64,000 nucleotides of DNA, from NCBI GenBank assembly GCA_009746045.1, contig RPFO01000002.1:2198506-2262505 (forward strand). Direction: 5' to 3'. The translations under genes were made by a program, and so were the position numbers. Numbering within the stretch: position 1 is the stretch's first letter; each line of letters opens with the position of its first letter. Source of the stretch: Mesostigma viride (Eukaryota; Streptophyta; Mesostigmatophyceae; Mesostigmatales; Mesostigmataceae). Below, piece by piece: positions 9,943 through 18,306 of this stretch. A model generated the notes under the pieces. That model made no database searches. It was not told the origin of the DNA and worked only from the letters and a program-made list of their open reading frames with translations.

Positions 9943-12171
9943 TCAAACACTGACTCTGATATCATAGGGGTTCATGTTCTGAAAGAGGAGCTGGTACTGT
10001 TGGCCAGCAGCATCCCGCAGCTTCGTGAGAGCGTCTGCTGGGTTGTCCTCATCATCCACATGAGTCCAGCTGGAAAAATAGGTGGCCTCCTGTTTGAGGA
10101 TCACCCAATCCAAGTCAGTGTGGACAGCAGCAGAGACAGATTTCTTGGTTAGAAAACTGATCACAGATTGGCTGTCAGTATAGAGATGTGAGATGACATT
10201 GCATGTGCTGCCTGCCTGGGTTTGTAGCCAGGTGAGCATGTGCTGCAGGGAACGAGCATGCAATGCAGCAGACACCACAGCACGACATTCAGCTGAGTTG
10301 CTGCTGCCAGGTTTTCTGCGGTGTAGCCTGCTGTACCAGGAAGTGAGGGACATGTAATCTGACCTGTTGGTGAGAAAAAACAGCCCTGATTCCCGTGCCC
10401 CCATCTGATTGATTGTTCTGCTCTCCATGGAGCTGTCCATGACACATTGGATGTGGATGTCTTCCATCAGATTCAGGCCATGGAGGATGAGGGGGGGACA
10501 GTCATTGACCAACTTCCTGATGTGACTGCATTTGATCTTGACTAGAACATCATGGGTGACCCTGCTGATGACAGCTAAGGGAGCCCCACAGATGGCTGAC
10601 CACCACCCCAGTTTGCCCTGAACAGTGGCACACATGTGTAAGGGGAGGTAGTTGTCCTGCAGCAGATCTAGACAATCTTGGATATATTCTGCAGGAGGGG
10701 AGAGAGAGCAGACCCACTGATCTGGCTGCCTATGCAGCTGCAACATGATGCCACAGAACTGGATGGGGGTTGTGCTCAATTCCACCTGTTTGCCAATCTC
10801 ATATGATTCCTGGACCTGCTGAATAAAGGTTTCCACCTCAGCTCTAGGCCCACAAATGAGTTGGTCATCTCCATGCCACACAAAGAACAGCAGTCCAGAG
10901 GGGGTGGGTACAACAAAAAAGCATGGGTCCAGGTCATCATACGTGGCCTTGAGCTTTTTGAATACTTCCTCTGCTGAGTCTCTGAAAATTTTTGGGGCAC
11001 TGACAAGCCCTTCCACCCCAATGTTGATGATAAGGTGGGGCTCATCAATATAAGGTTTCCACACAGCTGGGGTGTCTACCACGTACACCTTCCCTTTCCA
11101 CACAGATTCAGCCTTTTCTGGGTCCCCCCTGAGGAAGGCCCTTTTAATATCAGTGGCTTTGCAGACATAGTCTTGGCCTGCATTGAGGTTGTGGAGGAAG
11201 AGGGAGAGCATGATCCTGAGTGAGGTTTGTTGCAGCCCAGGTGTGTATGTTTCCCCTTTTGGCAGTGTGGATGTCCCCTTTAATTCTGTGACACATGGTC
11301 TGGCATGGAAGATTGGGGAGCCCACTTTTTGTGGTTTTTGTTTGAGAACAAATTTTAATCTGAGCTTTTTGGCTCCCTCTGGCACGTCCCATGAAGGGGT
11401 GACAGGCGGTTTGTATTGAGGGTTTTTGGGGTTGGGCAGGACCCATTCCTGCCTGGCTTGGTGGACAATGGCCATCAGCCACTTGGTAAACCCTTTTTGT
11501 GTTTTGCATTCTTGTATGACGTGGGAGATTTGGTGGGGTGAGTGCATGGCTATGTCCCACTTACCCAGCCCAAAGGCTGAGGGATGGAGGAACTGGCTGT
11601 GCACTAACTTGTCCAGATCAGGGATCTCCCCTGGTGCATACTGAGTGTTGACTGCCTTGATGACAGCATCCATACCAGGGACAATACTGGAGAGAGGGAT
11701 TTTAAAGTGGTCCAGAGGAACTGCACCCACCCCTGTGACACTGAGCTCATTAGCTGAGATAAGCACCCCAGGATAGGATACAAAAGGTTCCCCCAACAAG
11801 GTGTTACCAGAGTACCCCTCCACCACCTGGAAGGGTGTCTGAATACCAAGTATAGGGAGCATCACTTGTCCCACTACATCCAGTGAGCTTTGGCCTGAGA
11901 AATCCTGCACCCGTGCCCAAAATGAAGGTGCAATCTCAAGACCAGGGATGGCTTGTGCACTGATCACACTGACCTGTGCCTGAGTGTCTATTGCCAGGGT
12001 CCAGGGGTCCTGACTAGTGCACACAGCTGAGACTTTTGCCAACCCTGCGGCCACAGCAGCTTGTTGCTTATGTGACCTGTGTAATGCTTGCAAGGCGACT
12101 GCCAATCTTGACCTCAGAGCGGGAGGGTTGGCAGACAATTTGGTGCCTTGGGGCTGAGCTAATGCTTCCAA
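9943..12171 (-). CDS. Protease-like, reverse transcriptase and RNase H ORF of the copia-type element
   Basis: The N-terminal 200 residues look like a retropepsin: WTLAIDTQAQVSVIS (DTQ in place of DTG/DSG) and, about 70 residues on, GNTLLGEPFV, like the usual LLG motif. The reverse transcriptase has KATDIKRAFLRGD (first catalytic Asp) and WHGDDQLICG (the DD pair, with HGDD for YVDD). RNase H has VMDSSMES, SNSAECRAVV, LYTDSQSVISFL and HVDDEDNPADALTK, supplying the Asp/Glu/Asp/Asp set. The listed start is not an ATG. The frame is open across the integrase stop at 12192-12194, which implies a -1 shift from integrase. The substituted DTQ raises doubt about protease activity. Confidence 0.85.
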   Translation of the reverse strand: MEALAQPQGTKLSANPPALRSRLAVALQALHRSHKQQAAVAAGLAKVSAVCTSQDPWTLAIDTQAQVSVISAQAIPGLEIAPSFWARVQDFSGQSSLDVVGQVMLPILGIQTPFQVVEGYSGNTLLGEPFVSYPGVLISANELSVTGVGAVPLDHFKIPLSSIVPGMDAVIKAVNTQYAPGEIPDLDKLVHSQFLHPSAFGLGKWDIAMHSPHQISHVIQECKTQKGFTKWLMAIVHQARQEWVLPNPKNPQYKPPVTPSWDVPEGAKKLRLKFVLKQKPQKVGSPIFHARPCVTELKGTSTLPKGETYTPGLQQTSLRIMLSLFLHNLNAGQDYVCKATDIKRAFLRGDPEKAESVWKGKVYVVDTPAVWKPYIDEPHLIINIGVEGLVSAPKIFRDSAEEVFKKLKATYDDLDPCFFVVPTPSGLLFFVWHGDDQLICGPRAEVETFIQQVQESYEIGKQVELSTTPIQFCGIMLQLHRQPDQWVCSLSPPAEYIQDCLDLLQDNYLPLHMCATVQGKLGWWSAICGAPLAVISRVTHDVLVKIKCSHIRKLVNDCPPLILHGLNLMEDIHIQCVMDSSMESRTINQMGARESGLFFLTNRSDYMSLTSWYSRLHRRKPGSSNSAECRAVVSAALHARSLQHMLTWLQTQAGSTCNVISHLYTDSQSVISFLTKKSVSAAVHTDLDWVILKQEATYFSSWTHVDDEDNPADALTKLRDAAGQQYQLLFQNMNPYDIRVSV

Positions 12172-12191
12172 CCCAGCTACCTCGTGCCTGG

Positions 12192-13556
12192 TTAAGCAAT
12201 CCCCAGGTTGTGAAGTGGGCCTGGCTTCACTGAGGGTGGAAGGTTCACAGAGGGTGCTGTGGTGCTGTCAACAGCAGTAATTGGTGGCTCAGAGCTACTG
12301 CTGGGCATGCTGGAGTTGCCAGATAGAAGTAGTGAGTCCATGCTTAAAGACTCTTCCCCAGGCACGTCTGCCATGGGAGAATAATACTTCTTAATTCTAT
12401 GACAGCTCACCCTGTGACGCTTCCCATTGATATTGTGCTTGACCTCCACGGTCTTGCTGTTTTTGGTAAATCCACGGATGGTAACTGGACCTAGCCAAGT
12501 TCCAACCTTACCAAAGCTGTTTTCCTTGTAATAGAGAACTTGATCACCTTTTTGGAATACTGGCCTGGAATGGGTTTTATCTTTTTCTGCCAGTTTTGCT
12601 GAGGTTTGTGCACGTGCAGTGTTGTACAGTGCTATCACCTCTGGGGGATATACACCTGCCTGCAGGCCTGCTGGGATTACTTCACCCCACGTGGCATGCA
12701 AGACAGGTCTCATGTTTAGGGTTGTGCACATTTCATGACACCAGAGTGCCCTGTCACAATAGACCCCTGAAGTAGCATCCTTGGAAGGATTTTTGGCTAG
12801 TAGGGTTTTGACAGATCTGATGGTTCTTTCAATGACCCCCTGACCCTCATGATCTTCCAGCCCAGCAATCTCTATTGCTTCACACCCTTCCAGGTCAGTC
12901 AGACAAGAAAATTGTTGATCAAGCAAAATTCTGTCAACTGGGTAGAATCTGGGTAAAGCAATCATGAGTGCAACACGTAGCTGCCCTGCAGACATGCCAG
13001 GTAGGGGTTCCATTACTGTGAACCTGGACCATGAGTCTTTTAGGATCAGGTAGGGTTGGACATCTTTGTTGATGTGCATCACATCCCCCACTATCATGCC
13101 CCTATTGGTGGAAGGAGTTGCAGTATGCCATTTTTGAGGTTTGGGGCTATTGAACTGACATTCTTGACAGTGTTGTCTAGCCAGTTTTACTGCATTCCTG
13201 AGTTGTTTTCCCATGCTACTACCCCCCAGCCGTCTGGCCAGTTCCTCAGCCACTGTTTCATGACCCATGGCTAGGTGCAGCTGATGAGCAAGCTCCTTGA
13301 TATCTATGGAGTTGTCAACAGTAGGGGTTAGTGCTTTTATGTAAGGTTCCAGAACAGGGTGTTGGGAGGACAGTAAGGTTGCTGCCTCAAAATCAATTAT
13401 GCCCTGGTTGCCATCCCCAATGGTAATGAGATCATCATCCTCAGAGTACATAAGGTGAGTGAACTCACATTGATTTGGGTAGCGAGGCCTGTTGCAACGG
13501 CTGCCTGGAGGCCCCAGGGGATGACGTGCGTGCCAGCAGCCCGGGCAGAGATCCAC
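12192..13556 (-). CDS. Integrase ORF of the copia-type element
   Basis: The integrase cuts and joins element cDNA into the host chromosome. The N-terminal zinc module is visible as HLAMGH...CQECQF (H-x4-H...C-x2-C). The catalytic core has GDVMHINKD (first Asp), ILLDQQFSCLTDLEG (second Asp) and GLEDHEGQGVIERTIRSVKT (Glu). A C-terminal segment (FQKGDQVLYYKENSFGKVGT, then GPVTIRGF) resembles the DNA-binding SH3-like fold. The listed start is not a true ATG; the frame is open further upstream through the Cys cluster near 13640, so the protein is probably made by frameshifting from Gag. No protease motif lies between the Cys cluster and the zinc module, where copia elements normally have one. Confidence 0.85.
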   Translation of the reverse strand: MDLCPGCWHARHPLGPPGSRCNRPRYPNQCEFTHLMYSEDDDLITIGDGNQGIIDFEAATLLSSQHPVLEPYIKALTPTVDNSIDIKELAHQLHLAMGHETVAEELARRLGGSSMGKQLRNAVKLARQHCQECQFNSPKPQKWHTATPSTNRGMIVGDVMHINKDVQPYLILKDSWSRFTVMEPLPGMSAGQLRVALMIALPRFYPVDRILLDQQFSCLTDLEGCEAIEIAGLEDHEGQGVIERTIRSVKTLLAKNPSKDATSGVYCDRALWCHEMCTTLNMRPVLHATWGEVIPAGLQAGVYPPEVIALYNTARAQTSAKLAEKDKTHSRPVFQKGDQVLYYKENSFGKVGTWLGPVTIRGFTKNSKTVEVKHNINGKRHRVSCHRIKKYYSPMADVPGEESLSMDSLLLSGNSSMPSSSSEPPITAVDSTTAPSVNLPPSVKPGPLHNLGIA

Positions 13557-13648
13557 GTTGGCCAGGGAGTCGTTGTTGGGGCAGTTGTGCCGTTGCCCTC
13601 GTTGGAAGCACCTCAGGCACCTTATGGACCCCCAGGGTTGCCAGGCTG

Positions 13649-13679
<31 letters not shown>

Positions 13680-13773
13680 CCCTGCTGGGACCGGTTCTGG
13701 CCCTGCTGGGACCTGTTGTTGTTGTTGTTTTGGCCCTGTTGGGACCTGTTGTTATTGTTGCCCTGCTGGGACC

Positions 13774-13804
<31 letters not shown>

Positions 13805-14853
13805 GGGGTTGCCATGCAGGGGCACACGGTGCCACGTGTTGCCACGCCCCTGAGAGCCACTGCCCCCTTGGTGGGAGGACTTGTGGGTCTTGGGTGCCCC
13901 CCCTGGCTGGCCTGCCCCTTGCGTTTGTGGCCTTGGACACCCTGGACCTTGGGGTCCTGGGCCTGGTTGTTGCCAGTACCCAGGGGGTCCACTGCCTCCT
14001 CGATATAGAGCATGGCAGCTCTGAAGTTGTCCCAGAGGGACTTGAGGCCTGTAAGCAGGGTAGCCAGGACAGAAGGTTGCAAATTAGCTTTTGTTAGCCA
14101 GGTGTGGATGAGATACCTTGGTTGGAGCTTGAGAAGCTCAAGGTCTTTCTCAATCATTACCCTGTATGTTTTTGCATCCCCAGAGAGGTTATTCTTGTTC
14201 ACCTTATATGCAGCAAGCCAGTTGAAACGTTCTACTGCTTCCATGTGGTTATTGGTAAGCACTAGCTGTTTCAGATCAGTGATAAAGGTAGGCCACTGTT
14301 CAATGGCTGCTTCAGGTGTCAGGGTACGTTCCTGATAGGTTTGAATCAATGCTCTGATTGCAGGAGATGATTGATGGAATGTGGAGGAGGCCCTGAGAGC
14401 CTTAAACTGATGTCTAAGGTTAAGACCTTCCATCCCATACTCCAAAGCAAAAACAAATTGCTTAGCTTGTTCAACAGTGTGACCCTCAGGCAAGCCAGCA
14501 ATATTGATTTTGGATTCCTTTTTATGAGGGTTAAACACACCTGTGAGAGGGGGGTTGGCCCTCAAGAAGCCGTCGGTTGCTTGTTGCAGGCGGGTGGGGT
14601 CCAGGTTGATGGTCCCCCGCTCATACCGCGACATCAGGGCGCGCAGGCCCTCGACAGTTTGCAGCTGGTTAGCTGTTAACTGCTGATCTTGCAACGAGGC
14701 CAGCTGGGCCTGGAGAATGGCGAGCTGTTCCAGGACATCCCCGCTCCTTGGGGGGGCCTCAGCAGGCCTGTTGGGTGCCTGTGGCACCTCTGCACCTCCC
14801 CCCAGGGCCTCCTGGGGTCCTGGCCACCCCCCCTGGTTGGGAGGGGGCCCCAA
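13465..14853 (-). CDS. Gag core ORF with polyasparagine/glutamine/threonine tract
   Basis: The frame contains LEQLAILQAQLASLQDQQL (a coiled coil) and a helical copia-type Gag core with QFVFALEYGMEGLNLRHQF, LIQTYQERTLTPEAAIEQW and MIEKDLELLKLQPRYLIHTW. Near 13620-13830 lies an (AAC)n tract that reads poly-T in this frame but an N/R/S/Q/G-rich sequence in another, the more Gag-like reading. A frame change near 13900 is therefore likely. The start is not secure; upstream C/G runs near 14830-14900 also break frames linking it to the N-terminal ORF. A Cys cluster (IRCLRCF ... HNC ... DLCPGCW) follows in the integrase frame and may be an atypical zinc knuckle. Confidence 0.65.
13622..13830. repeat. 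(GTT)n / (AAC)n trinucleotide tracts
   Basis: Several runs of GTT are separated by the unit CCCTGCTGGGACC. Frame choice through these runs decides whether Gag reads N, T or Q repeats. Confidence 0.85.
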
Positions 14854-15306
14854 CCCACAGGGCGAACCTGGGGTGGTGGGGGAGGGGGAGGGGGGTCATG
14901 GTGGCCCTGGGGGAGCCCGGGGGTGTCCGGGTAACCCCACTGGGTCCAGCCCCATCGGTGGAGGGGCGGGCAGGGGTGTCTGCCTCTGCTCTCCTCCTGG
15001 CCTCCTCCCGCATGAGACGCTTCATCTCCTTGCGTACCTCATGCTCCCGGAGGGCTGCCTGAAAGGCAGCCTCATCCTCGGGTATGTCAGGGAGTGGTCT
15101 CCCATGATCATAGCAGGCCGGACTGGACAGTCCGCCTCTTTGCCCTTCCTCGCGCCCAGGGCCAGCAGTCCCTCCTTGTACTGCAGGGGTTGGGGGGAGA
15201 GGGTTTCTTGCTGGTGGTTTCCAGCGGGGGGGCTTCTTCAGCTACCACCCCATGTTTGGCCAAGATGGCCTCCGTGACCCTGGCTTGGGTGATGGAGGAC
15301 ATGGTT

Positions 15307-16251
15307 TTAAAGTGTGCTGACCGAGCAAGCTCGGCCAGGTCTTGACTGTCCGCATAGCATGGGATAGTCAGCATTTTTTAAGAGGTCACGTAACCGCTGG
15401 GTGGCCTCGCGGTACGCGTCCGCCATCGCCTGGTGGGTAGCCAGGCGACGGGCGGCTTCCTCTTCATATTCTTGCCGCTTAGCGGCGAGCCGAAAAGCCG
15501 CCTCTCGGCGGACCTCTCGGTCCCGCTGCCTCGCTCGGCGTTCTTCATTTGCCACCAGCGCGGCCTGCTCGACCGCCAGGAGCGCTGGGGTAAGATTGAT
15601 CTCAGTCTCCCCATCGGGGAGACTGGCAGTGTCGGATACCTCATCGTCGGACATTGGTTGTCCGGCGATGGGTTCCACAGGTTTTCGCACCACCCGTGCG
15701 AGTTTAATACTCTCCATGTCCTTCTTCTTGCGAAGAAGGGACGCAGAGGGTCGCCCAAACGTTAGCTCAATGTGGTTATGTCCCTGGGCGAAAGGGACAT
15801 TAAGGTTTGATGTGGCGGGACGAAAGGTAATCGTCCCGTCCGGTGCCACCGAGGCCGTCTGACGGGGCATACGCTCCCGAAGAGATGGCAACGTGGGGCC
15901 GGACTGTGGAGCCTCAGTGGGGTTTACCACCGAGGTCTCCGCAGCCATGGCCGCGCCAGCCGTGGTTGCGGCTGGGGCGGCCGCCGGAGTCGAGGGTAAG
16001 CCGGTCTCCCCGGGGGGAGCCGTCTCGGCCTCCGGCCTCGCAGGGGAGGGGGGTAGGTCGGTCGGCTTTGCAGCCGCCGTCCCCTCGTCCTGGCAACCAT
16101 TGTGAGTCTTTTTGTTCTTTTTCTTTTTCTTGGAAATGGCCGCATCGCCAGCCGGCTTCTTGTTGTTGTCTCTGGGCATCCGCCGATCCTGCCCATCATC
16201 ATCCTCGTTGTAGGTAAGCTTCTTAGCGACATTCTTGTTCGTGATAGCCAT
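15307..16251 (-). CDS. Gag-like N-terminal ORF of the copia-type element
   Basis: 314 codons from an ATG next to the 5' LTR. The N-terminus is very basic (SKKKKKNKKTH), followed by a Pro/Ala-rich linker and a long charged helix (EERRARQRDREVRREAAFRL) likely to be a coiled coil. I found no known enzyme motif. At LLKNADYPM the frame meets an A6 run (15375-15380). One base later (+1) a second frame continues sensibly as MLTIPCYADSQDLAELARSA down to 15108. This may be a programmed +1 shift, a reinitiation site (AAAAAATG), or a one-base homopolymer error. By position and composition it is the first part of Gag. Confidence 0.6.
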   Translation of the reverse strand: MAITNKNVAKKLTYNEDDDGQDRRMPRDNNKKPAGDAAISKKKKKNKKTHNGCQDEGTAAAKPTDLPPSPARPEAETAPPGETGLPSTPAAAPAATTAGAAMAAETSVVNPTEAPQSGPTLPSLRERMPRQTASVAPDGTITFRPATSNLNVPFAQGHNHIELTFGRPSASLLRKKKDMESIKLARVVRKPVEPIAGQPMSDDEVSDTASLPDGETEINLTPALLAVEQAALVANEERRARQRDREVRREAAFRLAAKRQEYEEEAARRLATHQAMADAYREATQRLRDLLKNADYPMLCGQSRPGRACSVSTL

Positions 16252-16269
16252 GGTAGCAAATAAAATTCA

Positions 16270-16742
16270 AGTTAGAATGCGGTGGGATATATTGCTTGAG
16301 AACACTGAAGGCTGTGAGCAATGAATTGCTTGGTTCATTAGAAAATAGGTTTACCCTTTATCAACGTTCCTCTCACCGGCTGCGCCGCCAGTGACCGTTG
16401 GGTGCAGACCGTTGGCCCGAGGCCGCACGATGACAGGTAGCTGTCTAGTCACTGCATCGTGCGATCACAGATCAATGCACGCTGCAGTACGGTCCCTATC
16501 TAGGATACTCTAGTACCGTCCAATGACAGGACACTACGTATACTGGGTACTGACATCTGTCACGTACCTCAGTACCCAAAGTACCTATCTAGGGAAACGT
16601 ATGCGACTCGACTAGCATTCCTATCTGCATAGCCCACGTGGTATTTATATTCACATACCAACGTAGGTTTACAAGGCTTATTCATACGTTGTATTCACAA
16701 TGCCTTTGAGACTTAGTCTACAGCAAAGCATGGAGACTAACT
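16270..16742 (-). repeat. 5' LTR of the copia-type element
   Basis: The partner of 9096-9568. The first ATG of the gag-like frame lies only about 19 bases inside it (16251 on the minus strand), leaving little room for a primer binding site. I could not identify one. Confidence 0.9.
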
Positions 16743-16747
16743 CCAAC
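16743..16747. repeat. Right target-site duplication (CCAAC) of the copia-type element
   Basis: The second copy of the 5-bp duplication. Removing the element and one copy restores the ORF1 reading frame. Confidence 0.85.
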
Positions 16748-17816
16748 CCGTCTCTGACCGATGCTATGCGCTGCATCTTCTTCGGGGACTACGCTTCGCT
16801 TTACGACGTGTGCCTCCATCTCCACGACAACAATCGCCTCCTCCTCCCGGACGGCCGCCGCTGGCTCCCCATCCCGCTGCCCGGGTGCACCCGCCCCGAA
16901 CTCCAGCACGCCATCCTCAACTCCCTTCTCCAGCGCTCCGACGGCGAGATCTGGGCTCCATCCATCTCCGCCCCGGCCAACACTTCGTTCCATCCTCGCG
17001 GAAGCCTTTCAGCAGCACGTGACCCCCCTTGCTGCCGACGTAGTAGCAATGGGTGGCACGCTGGCTACTGAACTTCCTCACATTTCCACTGCCGCCGCCT
17101 CCACCTCCACTGCCATTTCCGCCTCCACTGCCGACATCACAGCCCAGCTCCTCGACCTCGACCAACGCCTTCAAGCCACCGCCACCGCCCTTGAGTGCTT
17201 GCATGACACCGCCGGCCTCACCGCCCAGGCGGTGAAGGACATCGCAGCCCAGCCGGCACCTGCTGGCCCGGCCGGTGATGCTCCCTCCACCTGGGCAGAC
17301 TTGCTTAAGCATCATACCACCTCCACCACCTCCACCATCGCGGCACAACTCAAGCAACAAGCCCTCGACCTTCGCGAGGCGGCCGAGCTCGACAAGCGCA
17401 GCCACAATGTCATCGTCAAGCACCTCGACCAGCCGGCAGGTGAGACCTCCACGAGCCTCCTTGAGGCATTTAAGCGCGCCATTCTTGCCCCCATGCAACT
17501 CACTGGTGAGCTGGACATGTCGGCTGTCCGCCTCCCCCGCGCGCGGGGGACGGGCTGGCCCGGCACCCGTGCTCCTCACCTTTAAGTACATGGCGGACAA
17601 ACTGGCGTTCCTTAAATGCCGCAAGAAGCTCTCGGAGACTCGCTTCACGCTGGACGACGACTTGACCCTGGCCCAGCAACAGCGGCGACGCGAGCTATGG
17701 CCGACCTACCTTCAGCTCCGGCAGCGCGCAGGGGGGAAGCCCGGGTGTACTGGAGGGGGGCGGTCATCCACGTTGACCACAAGCCCTGGCAGGCCCCTCC
17801 TGCCACCTCAGCCTAG
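16748..17816 (+). pseudogene. ORF1 protein, remaining part (copy 1), with frameshifts
   Basis: The frame continues with IFFGDYASLYDVCLHL and a block ending QRSDGEIWAP. After a frameshift near 16975 come AEAFQQHVTPLAADVVAMGG, a long helical coiled-coil-like stretch (ITAQLLDLDQRLQATATALE) and WADLLKHHTT. After a second frameshift in the G-run near 17545 comes ADKLAFLKCRKKL, then LTLAQQQRRRELWPTYLQLR. The last block is the hallmark of the RNA-binding C-terminal half of L1-type ORF1 proteins. A third break lies in a G6 run near 17733. Several breaks sit in G runs, so decay and base-calling error both remain possible. Confidence 0.7.
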
Positions 17817-17991
17817 GGAATCATACCAGTAGTGTAGATTAGACAGGCTTAGCCTTTGCACGTGGCCCACGCGCATGTGCGCCCATAATGGCCCCCATGG
17901 ATGATGCTTTCAGTATTTAGCCACGCCCTGCCTACAATGGGACCTCCCAATGATGGATGATGCATTAAGAATTTAGCCATGCTATGCCTAT

Positions 17992-18010
17992 GCAGGGAGT
18001 TACTCTCTGC
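17992..18010 (+). other. Internal 3'UTR hairpin of the ORF1 element
   Basis: GCAGGGAG TTA CTCTCTGC forms an 8-bp stem with one G-U pair. The same hairpin is seen at 28202-28220 (minus, fully paired) and 45971-45989 (minus, one G-U pair), always in the ORF1-element 3' untranslated region. Confidence 0.65.
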
Positions 18011-18276
18011 TGAGATGCCATGTGTACACCAGCTATAGCCTAGTCACATACCCTCCACCCCATATGTCATGCAGCAGGCCTTCTAGGCCCTCTCCTCAAG
18101 CCGCCCCCCTGGGTGCCGGTGCTTGTTATAAAGGAGGCATGAACCATCATGGCGGTGCAGGTGCACCTTGTGCACCCAGAGCAGGTGATAGTTGTACATC
18201 CTCCACCTTCAGTTTGTCGCCCTGATTGTATTACAAACCCATAGATGCCCCTTTCTCAGGGCTATGTGTTACATAT

Positions 18277-18290
18277 GCTCCCAACGGAGC
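18277..18290 (+). other. 3'-terminal CAAC hairpin of ORF1 element copy 1
   Basis: GCTCC CAAC GGAGC, a perfect 5-bp stem, followed 10 bases later by TTAATTAA and the end of the element. Confidence 0.75.
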
Positions 18291-18306
18291 TATGATTTTA
18301 ATTAAG

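Larger units (their letters stand above)
9096..16742 (-). mobile_element. Copia-type LTR retrotransposon, complete, young
   Basis: A 7.65-kb element on the minus strand lies between two 473-bp LTRs (9096-9568 and 16270-16742) that I find identical by eye, with CCAAC duplicated on both sides. Coding order on the minus strand is gag-like frames (16251 to 13465), integrase (13556 to 12192), protease-like plus reverse transcriptase plus RNase H (about 12220 to 9943). Reverse transcriptase before RNase H with integrase upstream is the copia plan. The protease-like motif, however, lies after integrase. Frames are joined by shifts rather than fused. Identical LTRs mean insertion was recent. Confidence 0.9.
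8679..18306 (+). mobile_element. ORF1-only LINE-like element, copy 1, split by the copia-type element
   Basis: Element sequence lies at 8679-9095 and 16743-18306, about 2 kb without the LTR element. Its 5' leader (CACGTTTGAGCACCGAATTTAGCCG...) is shared with copy 2 near 48030. The only protein it encodes resembles a LINE ORF1. No endonuclease or reverse transcriptase follows. The 3' untranslated region contains a GCAGGGAG-TTA-CTCTCTGC hairpin (17992-18010) and ends in a GCTCC-CAAC-GGAGC hairpin (18277-18290) plus a short TTAATTAA tail. I infer a non-autonomous element moved in trans by a LINE, comparable in design to mammalian HAL1. Confidence 0.7.

Noticed and set aside
13475-14097. Plus-strand Val/Leu/Cys-rich frames of about 180 codons
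   Set aside because: Antisense shadows of the (AAC)n tract in Gag.
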